From the NCBI GenBank assembly GCA_024680055.1, contig JAILCP010000058.1, positions 83,740 to 147,739 on the forward strand: a stretch of 64,000 bases of DNA. Reading direction: 5' to 3'. Position 1 is the first letter of the stretch, and each line of letters starts with the position of its first letter. Source of the DNA: Lachnospiraceae bacterium. GTDB taxonomy: Bacteria > Bacillota > Clostridia > Lachnospirales > Lachnospiraceae. Positions 1 through 7,877 of the stretch are shown one piece after another. A model generated the notes under the pieces. The model had not been told where the DNA came from. It did not search any database and worked only from the letters and a program-made list of their open reading frames with translations. The translations under genes were made by a program, and so were the position numbers.

Positions 1-1518
1 TTTATTAACGGACGCCAGGTCGTTGGTAAATGTCCGATTGAAGGATGCTGTTCTGAAAAAGGTTATGCAGATGAGTGTGATTTAGGTCATCAGTATTCTC
101 CGTCAGAATTGATCGATCCAATCAGTACCTTGTCCGGAGAGAAGCCGGAGCTTCGTGAGGTAACCAACTGGTATTTTGATCTGGATGAATGTATGGACAT
201 GTTAAGTGAACGTATGCAGTTTTTACAGAGAAACACCAATACAAGAAAATTTGAAATTAAAGCTATGGAGGAGTTTTTAAAGGATCCGTGTATTTATGTG
301 CAGAAAAAGCAGATGGAAGATATGGAAGATTTGGAAGCCAAATTCCCGGAGCATGAAACCATCAACGAGGAAAAGAAGCCTTCTGTTACTTTTATATTCA
401 AAAATCTTGATGGAAGAGATAAAGCAAGAGAAGTTCTTGATGAAGAAGGAATTCACTATAGAACAGGAAAAACACTGGTACCGTTCCGTCTTTCCGGAAA
501 CATTGACTGGGGTGTAAAAGTACCGGATCAGGATGATGTAAAAGGACTTACCTTCTGGGTATGGCCGGAATCCCTGTGGGCTCCGATTTCTTTTACCAGA
601 ACCTATTTAAAGGAAAAAGGGTTGCCGGATGATGAATGGAAGAAATGGTGGGAAGATGAAGATGCTTGCGTTTACCAGTTCATCGGTCAGGACAACATTT
701 ATTTCTACGGATTGGCAGAAATGGGTATGTTTGTTGGATTGAACCATGAAAAAGGGGAAAAGGTGGATATGGAGAAGGTGGTACTTCCTCATATTGTAGC
801 CAACAATCATATTTTATTCGGAGATAAAAAGGCTTCCAGCAGCGGTTCCATTAAGCCGCCAATGGCAGATGAATTATTGGAGCATTATTCTGCAGAGCAG
901 CTTCGTATGCACTTTTTAAGCCTTGGACTCCACAGCAAGTCTGTAGGATTTAAGCCACAGGTCTACATTCCTACTGAAGGTGTGGATCCGGTATTAAAGG
1001 AAGGAAACCTTTTAACCAACGTATTTAACCGTTTGATTCGTTCCTGCTTTTACTCTACACAGCAGTACTATGACGGTATTATGCCGGTGGGAGAAGTGGA
1101 TGAAAAGATTCAGACCATTTGCCGTGATTCCATCCTGGAATATGAGAGATATATGTACAATCATGAATTTCATCGTGTAACTTATGTGTTAGACAGTTTA
1201 ATTCGTGATATTAACAAACATTGGGTGAACAACATTAAAGTTGCTGAAAAGAATCAGGACGAGGAGTTACGTAAACAAATCCTTGTGGATTGCTTCTACG
1301 GAGTGAAGGTGATTACCACTTTGCTTCATCCGATTGCACCATCCGGATGTGAAATGGTAAAAGATTACTTAATGGTAGATGATCGTATTTTTGATTGGAA
1401 TTATATTTTTGAACCAATCACTGTTTTAACACAGCCACAGCATAAGTTGAAATTCTTGGAGCCAAGAGTGGACTTCTTTGAAAAACCTGCGTGCCAGTTT
1501 GAACAGAACGACAAATAA
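1..1518 (+). CDS. metG: Methionyl-tRNA synthetase, 5'-truncated by window edge
   Basis: Charges tRNA-Met with methionine in the cytoplasm. The reading frame is open from base 1, so the ORF-track start (TTG at 109) is an artefact and the N-terminal Rossmann half with the HIGH motif lies outside the window. The visible part starts in the zinc knuckle (KCPIEGCCSEKG...DECDLGH), then the connective region (WGVKVP), the catalytic-core segment FIGQDNIYFYG, and the alpha-helical anticodon-binding domain. There is no C-terminal EMAP/tRNA-binding domain. Oddity: where family members carry KMSKS this protein reads KKASSSGS. A bidirectional terminator follows the stop codon. The family call is firm; full activity of the altered loop is inferred. 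Confidence 0.88.
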   Translation, partial: FINGRQVVGKCPIEGCCSEKGYADECDLGHQYSPSELIDPISTLSGEKPELREVTNWYFDLDECMDMLSERMQFLQRNTNTRKFEIKAMEEFLKDPCIYVQKKQMEDMEDLEAKFPEHETINEEKKPSVTFIFKNLDGRDKAREVLDEEGIHYRTGKTLVPFRLSGNIDWGVKVPDQDDVKGLTFWVWPESLWAPISFTRTYLKEKGLPDDEWKKWWEDEDACVYQFIGQDNIYFYGLAEMGMFVGLNHEKGEKVDMEKVVLPHIVANNHILFGDKKASSSGSIKPPMADELLEHYSAEQLRMHFLSLGLHSKSVGFKPQVYIPTEGVDPVLKEGNLLTNVFNRLIRSCFYSTQQYYDGIMPVGEVDEKIQTICRDSILEYERYMYNHEFHRVTYVLDSLIRDINKHWVNNIKVAEKNQDEELRKQILVDCFYGVKVITTLLHPIAPSGCEMVKDYLMVDDRIFDWNYIFEPITVLTQPQHKLKFLEPRVDFFEKPACQFEQNDK

Positions 1519-1532
1519 GACGCATAATTTTA

Positions 1533-1563
1533 GGGGTATGACGTTTCTGTCATACCCCATTTT
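1533..1563. terminator. Bidirectional intrinsic terminator between convergent genes
   Basis: A perfect 10-bp stem GGGGTATGAC / GTCATACCCC with a 6-nt loop is followed by ATTTTTAT on the plus strand and by a T-rich run on the minus strand. It sits between metG (rightward) and the AP2/HNH-like gene (leftward). The TGA stop of the leftward gene lies inside the stem. Confidence 0.85.
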
Positions 1564-2353
1564 TATATGGTAAAAGTGCATGTAAGTACTTGGTTGGCAA
1601 GGTAATGGAAGAGTAGATGATGGCATATTCCCGGTTGGTACATTCATCAATGAAATTGATGGGGAAATTTTTGTCAAAACCGGCATCCTTTGCAGCATCC
1701 ACCGCCTTGTTGTAGGCAATGGCCGCTTTTATCTCATCCTGGTAGTATCCAATGATGTAATCGCCGTTTAAATGAATTTTTACCTGATAGGCATTCTTTT
1801 TACGGTGAATGCATTTGGCCACTCCAAAAAAACGATTGATCACCTCCACATTTTCGTAACGATAGTCCGTATCGTCTCCGTTGACAAAAATGTAATCTCG
1901 TCCTTTTACACCGTGAGGTTTAATTCCATAACGAGAGGTTATGGTAACCTGCATTCCATAGTCTGCCACAAAATAGTGTCCGCCCCGGGCAGAAATGGTT
2001 CTGGAACTGTAGTAGAAAAGGTCGTCCAAATCAAATTTTAAATCCAGAGTGGGAGATAAGAAGTACTGAAAATAGTTTTGCCTTACATAAATAGGTGTTT
2101 TAATGTAAATCTTGTTATCCCGAAAATTCAGTAGGGTCACAATTTTAGAAAACAAAAGAGTGGACTTTGAAAAGTCGCTGTCTATGGTAATGTCCTTGTT
2201 TTTTAAAAGTTCCATAGCATCCAAATAAGCCTTAAAAGCTACTTCTTCATCAGAGTAACTTCCAAGGCTAATGTGCTTGTTGTTGTATGTAATACCGGCG
2301 CGATAGTAGGTTTCGCCGCTTTTTTTGGTGGCCTTAGCAACTCCCGGTAACAT
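1550..2353 (-). CDS. Protein with two AP2-like domains flanking a degenerate HNH core
   Basis: 267 aa. Residues about 3-52 and 177-227 each read like an AP2 DNA-binding domain: both open with GVAK, then a Tyr-rich beta sheet, then ISLGSYSDEEVAFKAY or IIGYYQDEIKAAIAY. Between them, GRDYIFVNGDDTDYRYEN (151-168) lines up with the HNH_3 core (vdHingn..dNr..N), but the catalytic His positions are Tyr153 and a non-His residue. Residues 55-120 are unrecognised. Known biology: HNH-AP2 proteins are phage-type homing endonucleases. Inference: this is a catalytically dead, domesticated derivative, perhaps a DNA-binding regulator. The start is supported by an AAAGGAGAG site. It lies directly behind the terminator of the cheX-like gene. 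Confidence 0.72.
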   Translation of the reverse strand: MLPGVAKATKKSGETYYRAGITYNNKHISLGSYSDEEVAFKAYLDAMELLKNKDITIDSDFSKSTLLFSKIVTLLNFRDNKIYIKTPIYVRQNYFQYFLSPTLDLKFDLDDLFYYSSRTISARGGHYFVADYGMQVTITSRYGIKPHGVKGRDYIFVNGDDTDYRYENVEVINRFFGVAKCIHRKKNAYQVKIHLNGDYIIGYYQDEIKAAIAYNKAVDAAKDAGFDKNFPINFIDECTNREYAIIYSSITLPTKYLHALLPYKNGV

Positions 2354-2366
2354 AAATCTCTCCTTT

Positions 2367-2392
2367 AAAATGGAGCTGCCAAAGCAGCTCCA
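2367..2392 (-). terminator. Intrinsic terminator/attenuator between cheX-like and AP2-like genes
   Basis: On the minus strand, TGGAGCTGC-TTTG-GCAGCTCCA is followed by TTTTAA. Only 17 nt separate the stem from the ATG of the AP2-like gene, and that gene's GGAG site begins right after the T run. The downstream gene is therefore probably transcribed only by read-through, or from a promoter inside the cheX-like gene. Confidence 0.75.
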
Positions 2393-2401
2393 AAAATATC
2401 T

Positions 2402-3289
2402 TTATTTTGCAAATGTGATTAAAAAGTTTACCGTACCAAAGGTAAATGCCAATGGTAATAAATAGGTGTAACCATCCGGTGCATATAACATATTATCAAT
2501 TTCTTCCGGTGCATCAATTTCCAGTTCCACAGCATCGGAATTGGACATATTCACAACAAACAAACCATTGTGAAGATTGAGGAAATCCTGAAGAGATGCA
2601 GAAACAAATTCATCGTATTCCTCAAAATTCTCACCGGCATATCTTGATGCAAAAGCAATGGCGGCCTGTTCGTTGGTTTCAATGGCAGATTGTAACTGGA
2701 AGGAACCCTCAATGCTTTGCTTTGCACCGTAATGGGTGATGTATTCCTGGAAAGGAACCAAATCCATCGGTGTAAAATCATCGCCGATAAAACGAATCAG
2801 GTTGTTAAAGAGCAACTGTAAATAACAAACTCCAACTTCGCCGTTTCTCAAATCGCTGAAATTACAGAAGTGGGTTACCATCTTCTTAAAACGATCCTTG
2901 TGATCCTCCATCATTTCCAAATCATACAATTCGGTTTCCATTTGATAATCCGCAAGCAAACGTTCCACTTCGTCATGATTTAAAATACCCTTTTCTGTTA
3001 AGCACTGAGCCAACAAAATATAACTTGGTGGCTGCTGTTCCATAAGATTATCAAGCTGTTCCTGGGTCAGATAGCCTTCTTCAATGGCAATTTCGCCAAA
3101 GCGTTCATCACGATGAGTTTGAAGAATATATACTTTCTCTACTTCCGCAGAACTCATAAGACCTGCATGAATACAAAGAGTTCCAAGCTTGGCATGGGAC
3201 TTTCCGGCTTCTGTCATACATTCTAAAAGCTCTTCTGGAGTAATAATTGCTTTACGTAATAGATAGTTACCAAATAACTGAGTAAACAT
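2402..3289 (-). CDS. CheX-like protein with N-terminal GspE/MshEN-like repeats
   Basis: 295 aa, soluble. The N-terminal third has repeated units of the type LGTLCIHAGLMSSAEVE / FGEIAIEEGYLTQEQL, like the paired helical repeats of the GspE_N/MshEN family. The C-terminal part (about 150-295) resembles CheC/CheX/FliY phosphatases of CheY-P. In place of the usual D/S-x3-E-x2-N-x3-G helix it has QDFLNLHNG, that is Asp instead of Glu, with Asn and Gly kept. It starts 3 nt after the CheY-like gene stop (GGAGGG site), so the pair is one operon, which supports a role in dephosphorylating or sensing that receiver. No other che genes are nearby. The phosphatase call is inferred from fold and context. 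Confidence 0.65.
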   Translation of the reverse strand: MFTQLFGNYLLRKAIITPEELLECMTEAGKSHAKLGTLCIHAGLMSSAEVEKVYILQTHRDERFGEIAIEEGYLTQEQLDNLMEQQPPSYILLAQCLTEKGILNHDEVERLLADYQMETELYDLEMMEDHKDRFKKMVTHFCNFSDLRNGEVGVCYLQLLFNNLIRFIGDDFTPMDLVPFQEYITHYGAKQSIEGSFQLQSAIETNEQAAIAFASRYAGENFEEYDEFVSASLQDFLNLHNGLFVVNMSNSDAVELEIDAPEEIDNMLYAPDGYTYLLPLAFTFGTVNFLITFAK

Positions 3290-3292
3290 TAG

Positions 3293-3667
3293 TTAACCCT
3301 CCACTCTATTCTTAAGTATTGTTGAAATTTGCTTGGCAACGAACGGCTTTTGAATAAAGTCGTTGGCACCTTCTTCGATGGAAGCTTTAATCAGGTTTTG
3401 CGTACCTACAGAGGATACCATAATAATGCAGGCATCATTGTCGTAGGCCTTAATGGCTTTCACGGCTTCAATTCCGTCAACTTTAGGCATCACAATATCT
3501 AAGAATACAATATCGGGATTCTCTTTCTTATATAAATCGATGGCCATTTGTCCATTGGTGGCTTCGAAGAAAAGACCGCACCCTTCTTCAATCAATACAT
3601 CCTTTAGTTGTTTTCGGGCTAAAATTGAATCATCGCAGATTAAAACTTTACAGTCTTTCAATTCCAT
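3293..3667 (-). CDS. CheY-like single-domain response regulator
   Basis: 124 aa, a stand-alone receiver domain with no output domain. The acidic pair Asp12/Asp13, phosphoacceptor Asp57 (VFLDIVMP), switch Ser85 and Lys107 (QKPF) are all present, so it should be phosphorylatable. It is first in a leftward operon with the CheX-like gene. No cognate kinase is adjacent; the two-component kinase at 4567 faces the other way from a divergent promoter. Start chosen at ATG 3667 with a GAGGTG site. A chemotaxis role is possible but not shown by the local context. Confidence 0.88.
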   Translation of the reverse strand: MELKDCKVLICDDSILARKQLKDVLIEEGCGLFFEATNGQMAIDLYKKENPDIVFLDIVMPKVDGIEAVKAIKAYDNDACIIMVSSVGTQNLIKASIEEGANDFIQKPFVAKQISTILKNRVEG

Positions 3668-3703
3668 ATATGCACCTCACATAATCTACTATATAATACG
3701 TAA

Positions 3704-3732
3704 ATTTTACAACAAATGAAACGATGTTTCAA
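3704..3732 (-). promoter_or_regulatory. Sigma-A-type promoter for the cheY-like/cheX-like operon
   Basis: On the minus strand, TTGAAA, a 17-nt spacer and TAAAAT lie about 40 nt upstream of the cheY-like start. The -35 box overlaps the small palindrome GAAACgatGTTTC. Confidence 0.6.
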
Positions 3733-3779
3733 TATTATTCAACAAATAAAATGTTTCGAAATTGTGTTTTGACTTTAGG

Positions 3780-3808
3780 TTGAAAAGAAAAAGTGACAAA
3801 AGTATAAT
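3780..3808 (+). promoter_or_regulatory. Sigma-A-type promoter for the two-component operon
   Basis: TTGAAA, a 17-nt spacer and a perfect TATAAT lie 82 nt upstream of the response-regulator ATG. It is divergent from the promoter of the cheY-like operon. Confidence 0.7.
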
Positions 3809-3890
3809 GAAACTGTCAGTTAAACTTCACTTATCGTTCACGGGAGAAAGATACACTACTTTGGTAGAATGGAATATAGAGGAGGTATCT

Positions 3891-4577
3891 ATGTCAAATA
3901 GAATATTGGTTGTTGATGACGAAGAAAGAATCAGAGAGATTATAAAAAAATATGCAACCTTTGAGGGTTATGAAATTACGGAAGCGGAGAACGGAATGGA
4001 CGCAATTAAAATCTGTGAGGAACAGGATTTTGATTTGATCATCATGGATGTAATGATGCCGGAACTGGACGGTTTTTCCGCAGTTCGCGCCATTCGTGAA
4101 AAGAAAGATATTCCTGTTTTAATGCTGTCGGCGCGAGGTGAAGAATATGACAAGATTCACGGCTTTGAAATCGGAATTGACGATTATGTGGTGAAACCTT
4201 TTTCACCGAAGGAATTGATGATGCGTGCAAAGGTCATTATGCAGCGCAATGAAAAGAGTAATTATATTACAAATGAAGTGGAACATAAGGTATTTACCGT
4301 AGAAGGATTGGTGATTGATTTTACCGCAAGAACGGTTACCATCGACGGAGAGCGGGTGGAAATGTCACCGAAGGAATATGCACTGCTTTTTTATCTGGTG
4401 GAGAACCGCAACATCGCACTTTCCAGGGAGCGTTTGATTACGGAAGTGTGGGGGTATGATTATTACGGCGATGACAGAACCCTGGATACCCACATCAAAT
4501 TACTTCGAAATTCCCTTGGACCATATCGTAATTATTTAGTAACATTAAGAGGAGTGGGTTATAAATTTGAAGCGTAG
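3891..4577 (+). CDS. OmpR/PhoB-family response regulator
   Basis: 228 aa transcription factor. The receiver (1-115) carries Asp9/Asp10, phosphoacceptor Asp53 (IIMDVMMP), Ser80 and Lys102. The winged-helix output domain spans about 130-228 (MSPKEYALLFYLVEN ... LDTHIKLLRNSLG ... RGVGYKFE). The ORF track starts at 3762, but a GGAGG site places the real start at ATG 3891, which gives the usual N-terminus MSNRILVVDDE; the promoter also lies inside the longer frame. It overlaps the kinase gene by 11 nt, so the two are translationally coupled. It most resembles the ResD/SrrA/ArlR group; the signal is unknown. Confidence 0.93.
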   Translation: MSNRILVVDDEERIREIIKKYATFEGYEITEAENGMDAIKICEEQDFDLIIMDVMMPELDGFSAVRAIREKKDIPVLMLSARGEEYDKIHGFEIGIDDYVVKPFSPKELMMRAKVIMQRNEKSNYITNEVEHKVFTVEGLVIDFTARTVTIDGERVEMSPKEYALLFYLVENRNIALSRERLITEVWGYDYYGDDRTLDTHIKLLRNSLGPYRNYLVTLRGVGYKFEA

Positions 4578-6078
4578 TAAGATTAGTGTAAAATGGAAAA
4601 TCTATCTGTACATGATGTTGTTTTGCCTGATACTCATTGGCTTTTTATGGCTTTTTCAGATTGTTCTTCTGGAAAAATTTTACAAATCCATAAAGACAGC
4701 CGAATCCAAAGGTATATACAAACAGCTGACGGAAATGGTGAAAAATGAAGACGATAATCTGGAATCCAAAATTGATAGTATTGCAGGAAAGCACAATATA
4801 TCTGTTTTGTTGACCACAACGGATTTGAGTTATTATTATTGTGCCAACTACAATTCTACCTCATCCCTTTTAAACATGCCAACGGATATTTTTAATAAGC
4901 TGGTGGAGGAGGCCAGGGAGAACGATGGGACTTTTGATGTTACCTATATCGGAAACAATAACATCACCATGAAAGACGGAATACCGGATCTTTCCGGAGA
5001 AACGGTAACGCCACGTGATCCGGGTCATTCATTTCGCCAGAATCTTGGAATGAAAAGCGGCGAAAGTGTAATTCATGTTGCCATTATCGATGCAGACAAA
5101 ACGGAGCAGGTGCTTCTTGTCAATACGGTTTTATCACCGGTCAACTCCACCGTGGACACCTTGAAGGTACAGCTCATTGTGGTTTCTGTTATCCTGGCAA
5201 TTTTAGCACTGTTGTTTGCCTTTGCAGTCACCAATTTTGTTTCAAGGCCGATAATTATGACCAATACTTCTGCCAAAAAACTGGCGGAGGGAGATTTTTC
5301 CGTGGAATTTACCGGACAGGGATACAGGGAAATCGAAGAATTATCGGATACTTTGAATTATGCTGCAAAAGAACTTGGAAAAACCGAAGAATTTCAGCAT
5401 GAAATCATTGCAAATGTTTCCCATGATTTGAGAACGCCGTTGACCATGATTACCGGCTATGGTGAGGTAATGAGGGATTTGCCGGGAGAAAACACCCCGG
5501 AAAATGTGCAGGTCATCATTGATGAAGCCAACCGGTTAACCAACCTTGTAAACGATATGCTGGACATGTCCAAATTGCAGGCAGGTGTGCAGGTGTTGGA
5601 GCCTAGCACCTATAACTTAACTGCCAGTATTGAAGATGTACTGAAAAGGTACAATAAGTTACGAGAGCAGGAAGGCTACACCATTGATTTTCGTTGGGAC
5701 AAAGAAGCGTATGTGCAGGCAGATGAGTACAAAATCTACCAGGTAATTTACAATTTGATTAACAATGCGGTTAACTACACCGGCGAAGATAAAAGGGTGG
5801 TGGTATCGCAGATCATAAAAGAAGATGCGGTACGTATTGAAATAACCGATTCCGGCGAGGGCATTCCGAAAGAAGAATTAAAGAATGTCTGGGAGCGCTA
5901 TTACAAAATTGATAAGAACCACAAACGTTCCATTTCCGGAAGCGGACTGGGTCTATCCATTGTCAAAAATATCCTGAAACTTCACGACGCCAACTATGGT
6001 GTGGAAAGTGAAATCGGGCGGGGAAGTACCTTCTGGTTTGAACTGAAAACCACGGAAAAAGCCCAAAATAAACATTGA
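4567..6078 (+). CDS. Membrane sensor histidine kinase
   Basis: 503 aa, TTG start inside the end of the response-regulator gene. Two membrane segments (about 9-33 and 203-225) enclose an extracytoplasmic sensor region of about 170 aa. HAMP follows (226-278), then HisKA with His286 in ANVSHDLRTPL, then the ATPase domain with the N box (YNLINNAVNYTG) and G boxes (DSGEGIP, GSGLGLSIV). All residues needed for autophosphorylation are present. It forms a cognate pair with the upstream regulator. The extracellular region has no family I recognise, so the stimulus is unknown. No terminator follows directly; the next transcript begins at the 6S-like promoter. Confidence 0.93.
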   Translation: MKRSKISVKWKIYLYMMLFCLILIGFLWLFQIVLLEKFYKSIKTAESKGIYKQLTEMVKNEDDNLESKIDSIAGKHNISVLLTTTDLSYYYCANYNSTSSLLNMPTDIFNKLVEEARENDGTFDVTYIGNNNITMKDGIPDLSGETVTPRDPGHSFRQNLGMKSGESVIHVAIIDADKTEQVLLVNTVLSPVNSTVDTLKVQLIVVSVILAILALLFAFAVTNFVSRPIIMTNTSAKKLAEGDFSVEFTGQGYREIEELSDTLNYAAKELGKTEEFQHEIIANVSHDLRTPLTMITGYGEVMRDLPGENTPENVQVIIDEANRLTNLVNDMLDMSKLQAGVQVLEPSTYNLTASIEDVLKRYNKLREQEGYTIDFRWDKEAYVQADEYKIYQVIYNLINNAVNYTGEDKRVVVSQIIKEDAVRIEITDSGEGIPKEELKNVWERYYKIDKNHKRSISGSGLGLSIVKNILKLHDANYGVESEIGRGSTFWFELKTTEKAQNKH

Positions 6079-6116
6079 CCACTTTGTTAATAAAAAATGT
6101 AAATTTGGGGTAAAAC

Positions 6117-6145
6117 TTGAATAATGAGAGCTTATATTATATAAT
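6117..6145 (+). promoter_or_regulatory. Sigma-A-type promoter of the 6S-like RNA
   Basis: TTGAAT, a 17-nt spacer and TATAAT. The predicted start is near 6152, just upstream of the structured RNA and about 235 nt before the next start codon. Confidence 0.75.
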
Positions 6146-6151
6146 ACAATC

Positions 6152-6375
6152 AACACCTGAGATGTACGACACCCCTATAATTTTTGAACCTACATCTACT
6201 TAATGGGACTCTTACATTACTGATTGGATGTCAAGCCGTAGTAACTGGCGGAAGGCAGAAGATTATGTTGCGGACACCCACCTAGCTTTCGCTAGGCGTC
6301 AAAAATATAGGAACGGCACCTTGGGCTAACTATTAAAACATTAGAAGCTGCATAGATATCTATGCAGCTTCTTTA
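6152..6375 (+). ncRNA. ssrS: Candidate 6S RNA
   Basis: This 309-bp gene-free stretch has its own promoter and terminator and folds like 6S RNA, the RNA that binds the RNA polymerase-sigma-A holoenzyme. A long closing stem pairs CCTATAATTTTTGA (6174-6187) with TCAAAAATATAGG (6299-6311). A small hairpin CCTAGC-TTTC-GCTAGG (6281-6296) sits on the 3' side, where many 6S RNAs have a central-bubble hairpin. The distal arm includes TTACT/AGTAA pairing. The length, about 190-220 nt, fits. The identification rests on architecture, not on a covariance search. Alternative: an unrelated structured RNA or leader of the SpoIID gene. Confidence 0.68.
6343..6375 (+). terminator. Terminator of the 6S-like RNA
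   Basis: Near-perfect palindrome AGAAGCTGCATAGA / TCTATGCAGCTTCT followed by a short T run (TTTAA). It lies 13 nt before the start codon of the SpoIID-like gene, so that gene depends on read-through or a nearby promoter. Confidence 0.75.
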
Positions 6376-6387
6376 AGGTAATTTTAG

Positions 6388-7863
6388 ATGAAGAGAAGAG
6401 TTCGTGGGAAAGGTAAAATGAAAAACAGAAAATTAAAGAGACTTGGAATTATAGGAAGTGTATCACTTCTTTTTTTCGTGATGCTGGTTTCTTATCATGC
6501 ATACGAAAAAGAACAGCAAAAACAGGCTTTTTTACAGTCGGATGGAGCAACGGCCCAGGCAGCCAATCTGAAATATAATGATGACAGTCAAATCACCGTA
6601 TTATTGAAAAACGGTACGGATAATTTCAGAGCAGGATTTCGGGTGGTTATATCCGGAAAATACAAAAAGATTACATCTGAAAAGACCACAACCTTAAAAA
6701 GCGGTAAGGTGGTAAATTTTACCCTGGGGGCAGGAAGTAAAAAACCAAAGAAGTCAGATTGTGTCACTTTAAAACCTTTAAAAGAGGGGGGCAGAATCTA
6801 TTTTTGTGACTCAAGCGGGAAAAAAATGTCAAAAGGCTATCGGGGCAGCCTCATGGTATACCGTTTTCCAAAAGGGTACGTGGTATTAAATAAACTGCCT
6901 ATAAAACAATATTTGTACGGTGTGGTGCCAAGTGAGATGCCCTCGGGCTATCATGAGCAGGCCTTAAAAGCCCAGGCAATCTGTGCCAGAAGCTATGCTT
7001 ACAAACAGCTGATGGGAGAGCACGCTCTGAAGTATTATTATGCGGATCTGGACGATTCCACCGCATATCAGGTATACAATAAATCAAATGATGCAAAATC
7101 CACAAGAGAGGCGGTAAACACTACCAAAAATAAGGTGCTGTGGTATAAAAATGAAATTGTCACCACCTATTATTATTCCACCTCTGCAGGGGTAAGTCAG
7201 AAATATGATTTGTGGGGATTGCAGCCATCTTCCTTTGGATATTTGAAAAACAAGATTTTAAAAAAGGGATCTCTGAAAAAATCAGATCTTTCAAAGGAAG
7301 AGACGTTTCAAAAATTCATGAAGCAAAATAAGGCTTCCTTCTACGAAAAATCCTGTCGTTATTTTCGTTGGAAGGCGTCGTTGAACCTGAAAAAGTATGA
7401 CGATCAACTTTCATGGGCCATTGTGCAGCGTAAAAATCAGGCTCCAAAAACAGTTGCAATCTACAACAAGAAAGGAAAGAAGATTTCCGGCTTAAAACAT
7501 CTAGGTAAGCCAAAATCCTTAGAGGTTACAAAGCGAAGCGACGGCGGAGGCATTTTGGAACTGGTTATTCATTACAAAAAGGGAAAGGTCCGTCTGAAAA
7601 ATGAATATACCATAAGATACTGTCTGGCGGCCTGCGGAGCAAAGGTTACCTTACAGGATCACAGTATAAGCAGCGGATCCCTTCTTTTGCCAAGTGCCGT
7701 ATTTTATGTGAAAAGTGTTGAAAAAGGAAAAGTACAGTTACGAGGCGGCGGATTTGGCCATGGCCTTGGTATGAGTCAAAACTGTGCCAATGAAATGGCA
7801 AAAGAAGGAATGGGTTATAAAAAGATTTTGAAAACCTTTTATCCGGGAACAACCTTGAAATAG
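6388..7863 (+). CDS. SpoIID/LytB-domain protein
   Basis: 491 aa. A basic N-terminus and one hydrophobic segment (about 20-37) suggest an uncleaved membrane anchor or signal. The SpoIID core is clear: YGVVPSEMPSG, QALKAQAICARSYAY, YYSTSAGVS, and the C-terminal GGGFGHGLGMSQ...YPGT. Family members such as SpoIID are lytic transglycosylases acting on peptidoglycan; LytB-type relatives modify amidase activity. It is longer than SpoIID itself because of an N-terminal beta-rich region (60-150) and an insertion (about 290-370). Two starts are possible: ATG 6388 (AAGG) and ATG 6418 (GGGAAAGG). It lies 15 nt upstream of the YihY gene, so the two are likely co-transcribed. Confidence 0.85.
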   Translation: MKRRVRGKGKMKNRKLKRLGIIGSVSLLFFVMLVSYHAYEKEQQKQAFLQSDGATAQAANLKYNDDSQITVLLKNGTDNFRAGFRVVISGKYKKITSEKTTTLKSGKVVNFTLGAGSKKPKKSDCVTLKPLKEGGRIYFCDSSGKKMSKGYRGSLMVYRFPKGYVVLNKLPIKQYLYGVVPSEMPSGYHEQALKAQAICARSYAYKQLMGEHALKYYYADLDDSTAYQVYNKSNDAKSTREAVNTTKNKVLWYKNEIVTTYYYSTSAGVSQKYDLWGLQPSSFGYLKNKILKKGSLKKSDLSKEETFQKFMKQNKASFYEKSCRYFRWKASLNLKKYDDQLSWAIVQRKNQAPKTVAIYNKKGKKISGLKHLGKPKSLEVTKRSDGGGILELVIHYKKGKVRLKNEYTIRYCLAACGAKVTLQDHSISSGSLLLPSAVFYVKSVEKGKVQLRGGGFGHGLGMSQNCANEMAKEGMGYKKILKTFYPGTTLK

Positions 7864-7877
7864 TAAGGGGAGCAATT

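Noticed and set aside
1426-2041. ORFs 1426..1719 (-) and 1772..2041 (+)
   Set aside because: Shadows of metG and the AP2/HNH-like gene; no ribosome-binding site and no protein-family pattern.
3762-3890. N-terminal extension of the response regulator in the ORF track
   Set aside because: Contains the promoter and lacks receiver homology; GGAGG before ATG 3891 fits the family start.
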